A stretch of 64,000 bases of DNA from Nemophila menziesii (Eukaryota; Streptophyta; Magnoliopsida; Boraginales; Hydrophyllaceae), in the NCBI GenBank assembly GCA_029959085.1, contig JARWIR010000042.1:4744544-4808543 (forward strand). Direction: 5' to 3'. A program made the translations under genes and the position numbers. The notes under the pieces were generated by a model. The model worked only from the letters and a program-made list of their open reading frames with translations. It was not told the DNA's origin and ran no database searches. Within the stretch, counting starts at the first letter, position 1, and each line of letters starts with the position of its first letter. Of the stretch, positions 45,101 through 55,481 are shown piece by piece.

Positions 45101-47720
45101 TGGACTCAGCCTTAGAGTACTGAATACACCTTTCAAAAAGTTTTTAGAATTTTTCTCTTCGCCCCATTTTCTAAAAAGTAATGCTAGTATCATTTAAAAG
45201 AAGGATAAGACTTTTATCCAATATTAGATGGTCCAATATTCATATTATGACCATTGATTAATATAACAAAACACATGTCATTAGATTAATAAGTTAGTTA
45301 CTTTTTGTAAATTTAAAACATGAGTATGTGTATTAATATTATTGGACTAGGATCATCTAATATTGGATGGAAAAAAATTTCTTAAAAGAATACCTTAAAT
45401 ACCATCCCATTTTCTCTTTGTCCCATTTTTTCGTGCTTTTTTTTTCAATGTTAGATCATTTACATCATAAATTAATAAATAATATTTGAATAACTTTTTT
45501 TTAGATAATATTTAACTTTTTTTAAATTTTTTTTTATATATTTTAAGACTAAAGACAATTTCTTTAAGGTAATTATGGTAAGGGGAGAATCTAGAATTTT
45601 TTTTTGGAGGAGGTCGTAAAAAAACAATAAATCAGATTTAGAAAAGATTAAAAGTTTAATGTTTAAATTAACAAACAAAAAGTTAAATTTGACAGACCAA
45701 CATTTAGGTTGAAAAAATTGAAAATCGATTAAATTTTTCATTGCATCTATGAACGAGAGAGTGCACCTCACCCCACCCCACCCCACACCACACCGGATCC
45801 ACCCTTTGATAGGGGTTGCAGTTCAAATTGGCCCAAGTACACATTTTCCCCTTATTAGTTCAAATTGGCCCCGTACACCTTTTCCATTTCGGGGAAGCAT
45901 ATAAGCAAGAAGACAGTTCTTAGCATTTTCTTTTTTCTATATTAAATAACATATTTATTAAAATTGAAAAAAAAAAAAAAAAGAGCTATCTTCCTCTCCC
46001 AAATATTTTAGACATGTAACTCAATCTTTAAATTTTTAATCTTTAAATTTTCTAAATCTACCTTGTTTTTAAACTTTAACTTCAAACAGTTGATATTTTG
46101 TTTAGAAGGTCAATAAATTAAAGCCATTATTCCTGGATTTTTTTGAAGTTAATACACCATAAGTCCCTATATTATGCAAAACTTGCAATGTAGTTTCTTA
46201 AAACTATGCAAAAGCAATATAAGTTTCTATATTACGCAAAAAATGTAATATAGATCTCTGTATTAATTTTTTAAAGTTAATTATATTATAATTTTCTATA
46301 TTTTACAACCTAATTTATATTTTATTACTAAAAGCAAAATATTTAACAAATATTAAAAATAAAAATCAGAGTTAGAAGATTAAGAGAAGTATCTGATTTT
46401 GGAAAGATAGGGGGCAAAAGATATTTTTTTTCAAGATGTATGTTTTATTTTAAGAAAAAAAATCAATAGGGCCTATATTTTTTACGATAATCTATATTTT
46501 TTTATTAAAAATAAAATATTTATACAAATATAAGATATTAAAGCTAGTTTGAGGGTCAAAGTGAAAATTCTAAAAATTTATGAAAGGTCAAAACTTTTTT
46601 TCCTAGGTGTATATTTTAATTTATAAATATTCAGGAAGGGCCATGCCCCATCCCGGTTGGCTGTGGCTATACGCCTCAATTTACAATGCATTTTTCTAAA
46701 ACGAAAGTAGATATAAGATTTAGAGGTTGTCCAAAAAAAAAATATATATATATACCACCTAAATTCATATTATCTAATATTATCCAATAATGTAATGTGA
46801 ATTGATTGGTTACAAATTAATAATGTATTTATTTTCTTGATTTGATTAAATATTTATAACCAACCAATTCACGCCATATGTGTTTAGATGGTATGAATTT
46901 AAATGATATATCATTACTCAAAATAAAATATAAGATTTATAGTGCTATTTTTCACAAAGTATCGATAGTGCAATTAATTTAAAAATATTTCCTACCCTTA
47001 AACTCAAACAAAACTTCCTGACTACTCCTGATCATGACTCCGACAATCACACAAATAGGACAAATTGAACATAAAAAAATCATTGGATCGTGGGGTAGAA
47101 ACCTAACATTTTTTGTTTGATCTTGAATGTAAATAGGATGATCCTCCGTCCAATTATTCATAGCTTCTTGAACATATTTCTGCATGTTATGAGTGATTTG
47201 TTCTTTGAGATGAGAAGATTTGAAGAAAGCTCCTATAAGACCATGGATTCTTCTTTGTAAGCTACCATTGATTAGTAATATAGAAGATTTTCCCATCAAC
47301 TTAGTGATAGATTTTGGATAAGATGGTACAAATGTTTTCGCATCACTTTGCAAGATATATTTACTCACTTCTGAATCCGTCGAGATTATACTTCTGCTTC
47401 CAAATATATGCGACTTAAACACTTTTCCATACCTTAAAAACCAAAAGATATTATAAGTAAATAAAAGAGTTATAATAATAAACAAGTTCGGAGAGATGGA
47501 AATGGAGAGGGGCTTACATACGACGACGTTTGTCCATGAAGCTTTCCGGGCGGTCAGAGTAAGCACATGAAATGAACTCAATGGTTTCACCGATGAAAGG
47601 CCATCCAAGAGTTCCTAACGGAAGTCTGGAGGGAAATATTCCATTTGTGATTTTCTTGAAAAGTATAATTATAATAATGGTGGAAATTAATAAGATTGTT
47701 GTTACTAATAAACTCCACAT
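36145..47720 (-). CDS. CYP90D1: Cytochrome P450 of the CYP90D1 type, brassinosteroid biosynthesis, eight exons
   Basis: Minus-strand exons: 47518-47720, 47108-47432, 43587-43736, 41954-42199, 41789-41878, 38329-38514, 38078-38202, 36145-36244. They join to 1425 bases, 474 residues, with every phase consistent. CYP90C1/CYP90D1 enzymes are ER-bound C-23 hydroxylases of brassinosteroid synthesis. Seen here: an N-terminal anchor ([18 protein letters not shown]), Pro-rich hinge [25 protein letters not shown] (close to Arabidopsis CYP90D1 as I recall it), I-helix PGEDS (281-285), ExxR ETLR (342-345), FNPWRW (394-399) and heme loop [10 protein letters not shown] with Cys420. Nothing is broken. Intron 3 (42200-43586) is GC-AG: the exon ends CTACAG before GCAAGT. 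Introns 2, 5 and 7 are 1.8-3.4 kb and filled with MITEs and SINEs. Intron 2 has a GTTAGG donor. CYP90C1 is a less likely identity because the N-terminal extension of that protein is missing. Confidence 0.95.
37132..37328. mobile_element. Stowaway-like MITE in CYP90D1 intron 7
   Basis: Bounded by TA dinucleotides (37130-37131, 37329-37330). The ends are inverted: CTTTCTCCATTTTCAAAAG on the left and, reverse-complemented, CTCCGTCCATTTCTTAAAG on the right. Length 197 bp. Confidence 0.75.
39060..39890. mobile_element. Foldback (large inverted repeat) in CYP90D1 intron 5
   Basis: The left arm (about 39062-39305) is ACC-rich with repeated CACCACCACC/poly-T units. The right arm (about 39500-39890) is its GGT-rich counterpart in opposite orientation, with units of about 80-90 bases joined by poly-A runs. 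A 29-base unit containing GTGGTGGATGCATCCGTGG is repeated directly at about 39723 and 39752. More AT-rich flanks (TTGTTAAAAATAAT, near 39000 and 40020) are also inverted, so the true element may be larger. Confidence 0.6.
40250..40486 (+). mobile_element. Au-like SINE, 237 bp, in CYP90D1 intron 5
   Basis: A-box-like TAGCTTAATAGC, B box GGTTTGAATC, 3' domain AGTCGTGGTGCGCG then GGCCTGGACACCC and an A-rich tail. Flanked by a 30-base direct repeat with one mismatch (40220-40249, 40487-40516), starting ATTATATAATG. Inserted antisense to the gene. Confidence 0.9.
42580..42651 (+). mobile_element. Au-like SINE 3' fragment in CYP90D1 intron 3
   Basis: ATTAGTCGTGGTGCGTG, then GATCCGGATCACCC and an A tail match the 3' domain of the 48217 copy. 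The tRNA-like head is missing. Confidence 0.7.
44146..45111. mobile_element. Harbinger/Tourist-like MITE in CYP90D1 intron 2, with a nested SINE
   Basis: Flanked by TTA (44143-44145, 45112-45114). Ends GACTAAGTCCAACAGCTCC (left) and GGCTGAGTCCAACAGACTCC (right, reverse complement). The 966 bp include a family 2 SINE at 44762-44877, so the MITE is the older insertion. Confidence 0.75.
44762..44877 (-). mobile_element. tRNA-derived SINE, family 2, nested in the MITE
   Basis: On the minus strand it reads CCAGTTGGGATTAGCTCACTG, then GGTCGAACC (B box minus one base), then GTGGCTCTCCTATGTAAC and an A tail (seen as T at 44762-44770). The direct repeat GACTTAACTT flanks it (44752-44761, 44878-44887). 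Same family as 23611-23726. Confidence 0.8.
45200..45385. mobile_element. Small MITE in CYP90D1 intron 2
   Basis: ATCCAATATTAGATGGTCC at 45216-45234 is mirrored by GGATCATCTAATATTGGAT at 45350-45368, 18 of 19 matching. A partial relative (ATCTAATATTGGATGGTCC) occurs at about 40790 in intron 5. Confidence 0.6.
46752..46906. mobile_element. Small MITE in CYP90D1 intron 2
   Basis: CACCTAAATTCATATTATCT on the left pairs with the reverse complement of AGATGGTATGAATTTAAATG on the right. GTGAATTGATTGGTTA and TAACCAACCAATTCAC form inner inverted arms. About 155 bp. Confidence 0.55.
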
Positions 47721-48201
47721 TTTTTTTTTGATATACTAAAGCTTTTAAAAATTTATGTGTAATATCGGATATATGTAGAGGAAGTATGTGTTTTGTGTGT
47801 GTGCACGAGTGAAGAGGATATATAGAGAAGGAGAATCTTTTAATTTATATTTTCTTTTTGTTCGAAGAGTAAAGGACATAACATATATAGTACTCGTAGT
47901 ATATGTCAAGTCCACATGAATCATGAGTAATCAGTAATTACATATTGCCTAGAATTTGAACCAAAAAAAAAACATATTGCCTGGATAGTATGACTCGATT
48001 GTCGTGTCGGCTAGAGGACCATGTTTCTATAGAAATGTCTTTGCTTCCTTTATTTTCTTATTATATTATGGACACTTCTATCACTAAGTTTGTTCAATTT
48101 TAAATTTCGAAAAAGTTAAAAATCATCATTGTTGAATCCTTCAAATTTGTTCCCGATCTCATAATATTTTTCGTTAAATATCCACTAGCACCGTTAACAA
48201 C
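47721..48201 (-). promoter_or_regulatory. CYP90D1 upstream region
   Basis: About 480 bases separate the start codon from the SINE. On the minus strand a TATA-like CTATATATCC lies at 47817-47826, about 100 bases upstream of the ATG, and is the best core-promoter candidate. I did not find a clear BZR1-type CGTGTG/CGTGCG element within this stretch. Confidence 0.4.
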
Positions 48202-48216
48202 GGTCATTTTTCATAA

Positions 48217-48476
48217 CCACTGGGACTAGCTCAGTGGCCAGGACCCTGTCTCTCAACTAGGAGGTACAGGGTTTGAATCCCCTCATCCGTGTTATTTCTT
48301 GAGCCCTTAAAGGGGGTAAGCAAGGGGTGCATGGTTCGAGTCTCCTCCCTGAACATGGGTAACCTAGTTCTGATTAAGTGGGAGTATGCATGAGGAGGCG
48401 TGTATATTTCCTATGGGATTAGTCGTGGTGCGCGTAAGCTGGCCCGGACACCCATACATCGGGAAAAAAAAAAAAA
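48217..48476 (+). mobile_element. Au-like SINE, 260 bp, upstream of CYP90D1
   Basis: It has the A box TAGCTCAGTGG, a first B box GGTTTGAATCC, and a second B-box-like GGTTCGAGTC about 70 bases on. The 3' domain AGTCGTGGTGCGCGTAAGCT continues GGCCCGGACACCC, and a 14-base A tail follows. The perfect 15-bp duplication GGTCATTTTTCATAA lies at 48202-48216 and 48477-48491. The 3' domain is the one I associate with the widespread angiosperm Au-type SINEs. Confidence 0.92.
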
Positions 48477-48609
48477 GGTCATTTTTCATAAAATGGCGTT
48501 TTTTCAAATTACGTTATGTTGGGAGTGCATTTTTACAATATTTTTAAGCAACAATATGCACTTTAGTAGGTACATTAAACTAAAAAATAAAATTCGATAT
48601 CATCGCATT

Positions 48610-50420
48610 GAAGTCCTCTTTGGTCCTGGTCGACTGTGACACACTCTCTTGAGCACGGTTAGAGAGCACATGGTAGTCAGTCTTGATAGAATATCCCCCA
48701 ATAGTGGATAATAGTGGAAAACGACCAATAAAGCGACCCACTATGTTCTCTGAAGGATGCTAAACCGTAGAATTTTACAAACCCCGGAGGTAAAAATAGG
48801 CCATCTAGAATTTTTGTGGTCTAATTATCCTCGTCATCCCACATAAGCTGGGACACCAATTACTCATCGAAGTGTAGAGGCTTTGTAAAGACTTGGAACA
48901 TGCAACCAGAGTTGACTCTATACATTAGTAGATTCGTCGTTACCTATTGATAAATCCCATTCTCCTAGAGGAAATCCCGTCCTTCCAGGATACTTGCCCA
49001 TGACTATGATCTTTCCTACCAAAATTTGACATCTGTAAAAGACGATTCTGGAAAATAAATACCTTTCAGAAGTCTGGTTGCCAAAGAGTCTGGGTTATGC
49101 AGAATCTGCCATGCTTGGGTTGCCAATAATTTTGTATTCATACGTTTAAAGTCCTGAAAACCCAATCCTCCCATAATTTTACTCAATGAAAATTTCTCCC
49201 ACGTCACCCAATGTATCCGATCACGTCTTGCTGAATTCCACGAGAATCTCTCCACCACACTAACCAATTTCTTGCAAACAAAGATGGAAATGAAAAGATT
49301 GACATTAGGGGTGAGCATGGCTTGGTTTGGCTCGGTTCGGTTTTTGGCCAAAACCAAAACCAAAACCGAATTGTTTGGTATTCAAGATTGCCGGTATCGA
49401 ACAGAACGGTTTTTATCGGGTCGGTTTTCTCGGCTTTCGGTTCGATATATGTTCAGTTTGGTATATTTTTTGGTTTTAGTATGTGTTTGATTTGATAGTT
49501 GGACAGATTTCAAGAGAATCTACTTGAAACATTTTTTTCAAACAAATTTATATATGAAGTGTTTAATTTTCATGTTATTGACTCATGTAAGAAAAACTGC
49601 ATTTCTTGAACTGAAATACAATGCATTAATTGTAAGCAAATATTTTCAGAGGAATATTTATATAATAAAATACGTATGCTTTACCTTCAAGAAATTTCAA
49701 TAAGCAACAGATCTTTGAAGATATAATATTAATGATTTTATGTGAGATATGTTGCATATTATGATATTTTTAGGGGCGGTGCATGCCATATATGAATATT
49801 TTTGTTGTAAAAAATTTACACCATTTTCTATCCCTTTATCATAATCTCTTCAAAAATAGAACTTAAATTCAAATTCCTTAATTAAGTATACATGTGAAAT
49901 GATTCAAAACTCAAAAAAAAAAGTAGAGACATAATTTAGTTTTTGTAGCATTGAAAAACCATACCGTTTTTCTGAACTTTTTCAGTTTTTCAGAAATCTT
50001 ATATCGAACCGAACGGTGTTGTCAATTTTTGGTTTTTTCAGTTTGGTTTTTGAGGTCGGTTTGGTTTTTCGCTTTTGATTTGCTTAGCCCTAATTGACAT
50101 CACATAGGTTGAAATAGCTTGGAGAAATGCTTTGATCAAAATTTCTTTGCCATCGTCTGAAAATAACTGATCCTTCCAACCTTGAGAATTAGCAAATTAT
50201 TTGTCTCAATTCACGCAAGTGTCTCGACCTTTGATCGCTTGCTATATAAGGGGATGCCAAGATACTTCACTAGGTCCTGACTTTCGTGAATGTTCAATAT
50301 TTCTATAACTGACATCTTAATATCAATAGGGGCGTCTTTACAAAAGTAAACAGAAGATTTTGAAATATTTATACGCTATCCCGAAATCTCACAATAAATA
50401 TCAACACATTCTTTAAATTC
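48610..50420 (-). pseudogene. Decayed LINE reverse transcriptase, split by a hAT element
   Basis: On the minus strand, from right to left, translation gives SKSSVYFCKDAP and QDLVKYLGIPLYSKRSKVE (RT thumb, 50200-50340). After the hAT insertion (49306-50092) it continues WNSARRDRIHWVTWEKFSLS, KIMGGLGFQDFKRMNTKLL and QAWQILHNPDSLATRLLKG (49030-49260), then LWLHVPSLYKASTL and later fragments to about 48610. Stops and shifts are frequent. It is not a copy of the LINE at position 1. Confidence 0.8.
49306..50092. mobile_element. hAT-like non-autonomous element, 787 bp
   Basis: A perfect 8-bp duplication ATTGACAT (49298-49305, 50093-50100). Ends TAGGGGTGAGCA and, reverse-complemented, TAGGGCTAAGCA. 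Subterminal regions are rich in TTCGGTTTGG/AACCAAAACC. Same general type as the element at 20737. No transposase. Confidence 0.88.
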
Positions 50421-53105
50421 GTGAACTTTCCTTCCTTATAACGAGATAAAGAAAAGTGAATAATCAACATGTAATAAGTGTGATAATATCAGATAATATT
50501 GAGTAATTCGTATTCCTTTGATACGTCTTTGGTTTATCTTAAGTAGAACAATATACACATTATATATCTGAGTAAAATAACAATAATTTGTGGTTAATTA
50601 TAATGTTCAAATTTTGGTTTCACTTGAGATAGTGATAATATAACTAATATGCAATTATCAAATTTACTTTTAGAAATATACGTATGCAAGGATTGTTATT
50701 TATGATTAATGTTTTAATGATTGTTGACTTTTTTTACTCAAATTGAAATATGTGATTGTATATTTCAGTTATTAGTTAATGTTGTCTTTTTAGATTTTTA
50801 ACTTGCTACTTTTATGATGTAGATAGTAGATATGCCTGATATACTTATGACTAACAAAACTAACGAAGTTGCTATCGACGAAATGAAAAGAGTTTTTAGA
50901 AGGAGATGCACAAAGATAGATAATTTGAAAGCAAGAGCTAAGGATAGAGACATTTTACCAACTCCTTGATCGATAGGTTTTCATCTTATAAGCTTTCTAA
51001 CAACGCAAACGATTAGTGCAATTATAAGATAAACGATTAGTGCAAACGATTAATCAAGCATTTTAGTTTTTAAAGATAATTTACTAAAAACTCCCCCTCA
51101 CGAAATGCATAGAGTGTTTGTTTCAATTTTGAAAAGTTCGACCAATAATTTCTCCCCTTTTTACCAATAAGAATATTTGAATCAATTTTAAGAAATCATG
51201 GGGTAAATTGTCATTTTTGAAATGCAAAGGGATCAAGATGTATTTTCCAAAAGTTTAGGGACTAAACGTAATTTTGAAAAACTTCAAGGGACCTAAATGC
51301 AATTTTCAACCATTTGAAGAACAAAGATTAATTTGAACAAACTAAAGGGACTATAAAACAATATAGAATAAGATCAAGGATGAATGATGCAATAGTACCT
51401 ATATCATCAAGGAAAATGTTAGCAACATAAACACATTTAAATAATATCCGAAGCATAAAATATAAGCAACTAACATTAACCAATAATCCAAGTTGAACAC
51501 ATAGCATCTTAAACCACTTATCCAAATTTAACCAAGTAGGATAATATGAAGATTAAAAACACCCAATAAGAAGAATTAATGATTTTAAGAAATCTAGGGG
51601 TAAAATTTAAACTTTGAAAAGTATGGGGGTCAAAATGCATTTTTCAAATGTTTAGGGACTAAATGCAATTTTGAAAACCTTCAAGGACCTAAGTATAACT
51701 TTCCCAAGACAATAGGGACATAGGTCTAATTTTCAAGCATAAGAAAGCTAAATGCAACTTGTTCGAATTATAGGGACCTCAAATTACTATTTCAACCAAT
51801 AAGGACCACAATGCAAGATAAAACACTAAACCCCGAATCGCGGTGTACCGGACCATTGTTGCGGTGCACCGCACTAAAGCTCGACTAAAAGGAGTAAGAA
51901 GAGAGATTAGAAAAAAGGCAATTTGCATAAACACCCGAAACTAATTCGAAAACTCCCCAATCGTTTAGAAATATTTTAAAACTACTAAAAGCGCTTTTGT
52001 TTTGAAAAGATACAACAAGAAAATCCCGAAAACAAATAAAAACGATTTATTTCACAAATACCCCTATATATTCTAAAAAATATGAAAAGACCCAAAATCA
52101 AGGTTAAGCAATTTTAAGTATGAAAAGGTCAAGACTTACAAGATATTTGCACAATAGGGAATAAACCATATAAGCACATAATGAAGCACAACATATAGAT
52201 AGTAAGGCAAAGCAAATTCATGCAAATGAGTTAATGACCAATAATGGAAAAATTTCCCATAATTCTATGCATAAAAACATTTTTGAAATGCTATGGAAAA
52301 TGCAAAAGATTGTCGGAAAAATATTTTGAAAAGCAATTTCGTTAAAAACTCACCCATATGAAAATGCAAATTTGTGATCAAAGATAAATTAAGATTTGAA
52401 AGAGTAAACTAATATCTTTGATCTTTTTCCCTTTTATCAATCAATAGGCACTTTTAAAAAGGATATAAAAACTTGTAAGAATAAAAAGTGCAATTTATAA
52501 TCGTTGAGGGACTAAAAAGCAATTTCACATAGTAAGGACTAAAAATGCAATTTTTTAGAAATATGAACTAAGATGGCAAATATTACATGTGAAAGAATAT
52601 GAAGTCCAAACTATGACACTTTGGAGAATTTAAAACTATGAGGGGTCAAAGTGCAATTTTGAAAATTTTGGGGACTAAGATGCAATTACCAAAATTCTAA
52701 GAGCTAAAGTGCAAAAACATCATTCATGAGAATTAGATGCAATAACACTAATAACATTAAAAAAATGATAAGAATCACAAGATAATATCCAAAGATAAAA
52801 CATGAAAACAACAAACACAACTAATCAAATCACAACCCAAAACAAAATTAAAAACGCAAGTCATAAGTAGGAAACGCAATATAATATACGAGATAAAGAA
52901 AAGAAATCACCGGATTTTCCTTTTTCGAGATTTGAGCGTTCTTTCGTATATTAATTCTTCCATTTGTTTCCTCCAAGCAAAGTAACGATTACCTACAAGA
53001 AAATGGAGGTTGTGTAGAAAACAACTCTTCCAAAAGATTAGATTCCAAATCATTTACTCTACTAACGGTTAAGCTATTCACGTAGAGTTAGGCTCTGATA
53101 CCAAT
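50421..53105 (-). mobile_element. Internal leader region of a minus-strand copia-type LTR element
   Basis: The primer-binding site TGGTATCAGAGCC (complementary to initiator Met tRNA) reads on the minus strand at 53091-53103, two bases inside the LTR edge. The sequence leftwards is non-coding and contains many degenerate copies of a GGGACTAAATGCAATTTTGA motif (about 51170-52720). No gag or pol was recognised, so the element is truncated or rearranged. The left limit is arbitrary. Confidence 0.55.
51170..52720. repeat. Degenerate repeats of a GGGACTAAATGCAATTTTGA motif
   Basis: Clear instances at about 51258, 51288, 51655, 52508, 52538 and 52640-52700, often spaced 30-35 bases, with weaker ones between. 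The arrangement is patchy rather than a strict tandem. Confidence 0.6.
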
Positions 53106-54817
53106 TGAAAGTCCTAGAGGGGGGGTGAATAGGATTACTAATAAGATTAATGCCTAATTAAAAATCTTTTGGACAATTATAAGTTTAAGAGATAACTTCT
53201 AAGTCAACTAATATATCAAACACTCATGGGATCATGCAAAGGATAAGTTAGAGGTTCGATAAATTAGTTAAACAAGTAAATCGATTATCTATTCTCTTAC
53301 TAACTTAGAAGACCAAAGTTTGATTAGCTAGATAAACAACATCACGATATTCAACTAGTAAGCATATAATCAAACTAAATGGTCATGAACTAGATAATCC
53401 TAAAAGGCAATATTATCAAACTATTCATATAAGCATTTTATCAAGTAAAACGAGTTTCTAATCTCTTACTACTCTAGATGACAATATGTTAGATAAACTA
53501 GATAATCAATATCACAATATTCATACTAGCAAATTATCAAACATATAAAGTGCGGAAAGTAAATAGAGTAGGGATAGAAAGATACACACGATTTATAGTG
53601 GTTCGGTTTCCCTACATCCACTACCTAAGGAAGCCTCCTTAGGATTTCAAGCTTTACACTAAGCTCCCGTGTCTCTCTTAACCGGGTCGAGAACACAATA
53701 ACCCTTTACAACCTCTTCGATAACACGAAGGACAATCTCTTCGAAACCACGAAGGAAATACACTTGTGTAATCACCAACACAAGGAACCAAGCATACAAC
53801 CTATGCTCACACTACTCTCTTAATCTATTACAAGAACTAAGAGGAAAGGAAAAGTGTTTAGGGTTGCTTATAAAAGCTTTGTAACTAAACTCCTAAAGAG
53901 ATGATATAACTATAAGCTTAAAACTTCTCTTGAGTTGATAATAACTTTGAAGCTTATTGGATTAAGCTCTTGATCAAGCTTGGATGATTAACTTTGATAG
54001 CTCCTTGGATTAACTCCTTAATTGAGTGGATATGAACTATGAAGCTCTTGACACCTTCTTGGATGATAACAATTAAGCCCCTAAGTGTATATGGGTTGAA
54101 GGTGTGTTTGTAGCCTTGAAAGATCTTCAATATATAGCTGCAAAATGCTCCCAACGGTCATATGATTTGTCTCCAACGGATATATTAATATCTCCAACGG
54201 ATCTATTGCTTTTGTCTTTATTTTGCTGCAGGAAAACCTTCTTTGCGGTGTACCGCGGGTATGGTCCGGTGCACTGCGAAGACGTTCGTCTTAACTTCAA
54301 GCTTACTGGTCGGACTATCCTATGCACCGTGTCCCTGGTCCGTGCCTCAGTCCGGTGTACCGCGCCTCAGTCCGGTGTACCCCACATTTCTTAGCTTACT
54401 GGTCGGACTAGCCTGTGCACCGCGCCTCTGGTCCGTGACTCTGCGGTGTACCGCATCTTTCTTCCGGTGTACCGCACCAAAGATTTAAAACACGTTCTAG
54501 TGAGTATATCTTTTACTATGATGCTCGGATTTGAAAACCTTCTTCACGAGAGTTGTAGAGAACATCATTCTCATAAACTTTGTAGTTGATCACTAAAGCT
54601 AATTCTCAATGTACACAAGGGTAAGGTTAATAGCATTTGTATGAGAAATAGTTTCTTAAGATAAAACAATAAAGCTTTGATCTAAAAGATAAAGAATGAG
54701 CTTTTTTGATGAATTAGAGTGCAAGATAGAAAGTATAAAACAATAGTAGTTAGCACACTAAACACAAGAGGATTTGTCACATTAAAACAACCTATTAAGG
54801 GAGGCTATATGCCAACA
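53106..54817 (-). mobile_element. Copia-type LTR, 1712 bp, minus orientation
   Basis: On the minus strand the LTR begins TGTTGGCATATAGCCTCCC and ends CACCCCCCCTCTAGGACTTTCA-like sequence (53106-53127) next to the PBS. This 3' edge is typical of SIRE/Maximus-type copia LTRs. Between 54240 and 54480 lie at least five GGTGTACC-type palindromes in CGGTGTACCGC context. The second LTR was not found in the window. Confidence 0.75.
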
Positions 54818-55228
54818 GGATAGGAAAGTGAGATCGGTATCCCAAAATAATTAATAAGTCTGATTATACCTAAAAGAGATGTACAAAACCGATATGCTAT
54901 AAAATAGCATAAGGCACATTGAGTCCTAATGGGCTAAGTACCCATGCTTCCCAGAGAGAATGTTACGTGTACAATTTATAAAAAACCCTTACTAAAATTA
55001 TTGCCTCGTTTGGATAACTCACTTTCCCCCAACTATAAAATCAATGTTTGTAGGTGACAAGGTTCAAGGAATAAGATAGCAAGCATCGATCGGAGGATCT
55101 AATTGTTCATCACCTAAGGATAGATTCAGTTTAAGATTCAACGGGAAGATGATTTGGGTCATTTTGAAATGTATAGTAGATTATTACTATGAGCAGCATC
55201 ATATGTGGAAATCAAAGTAGTTTTACCA
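54818..55228. other. Repeat-derived intergenic DNA
   Basis: No gene recognised. Confidence 0.4.
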
Positions 55229-55481
55229 CTCCCTACATCCATCAATGTTTGTCATGCTTTTTTTTCCACACAGATTAAGAAAAGTAATTAATTTCTTCTA
55301 TTTTTACTAAACTATCCTCAACCAACTAAATGAATGAATTTAATGATGATAATAATATGAATATTAAATATGGTAAAAAATTGGTAGAAAAGGTAAAAAA
55401 GTTTCTTGGTATCTTAAATGGAAAACCTTTTGTGGACATCTACTTTTAAAAATTGTGACAAACATTGATAGATGGAGGGAG
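55229..55481. mobile_element. Stowaway-like MITE, 253 bp
   Basis: Left end CTCCCTACATCCATCAATGT; right end, reverse-complemented, CTCCCTCCATCTATCAATGT, then GTTTGTCA on both. TA follows on the right (55482-55483). Subterminal TTTCCACA-AGATTAAGAAA resembles the intron 7 copy at 37132. Confidence 0.85.

Noticed and set aside
36145..47720. CYP90D1 as a pseudogene, because its exons are far apart and the single frames look truncated
   Set aside because: All eight exons, including the 100-base last exon at 36145-36244, join in phase with splice consensus and intact heme, ExxR and I-helix motifs.
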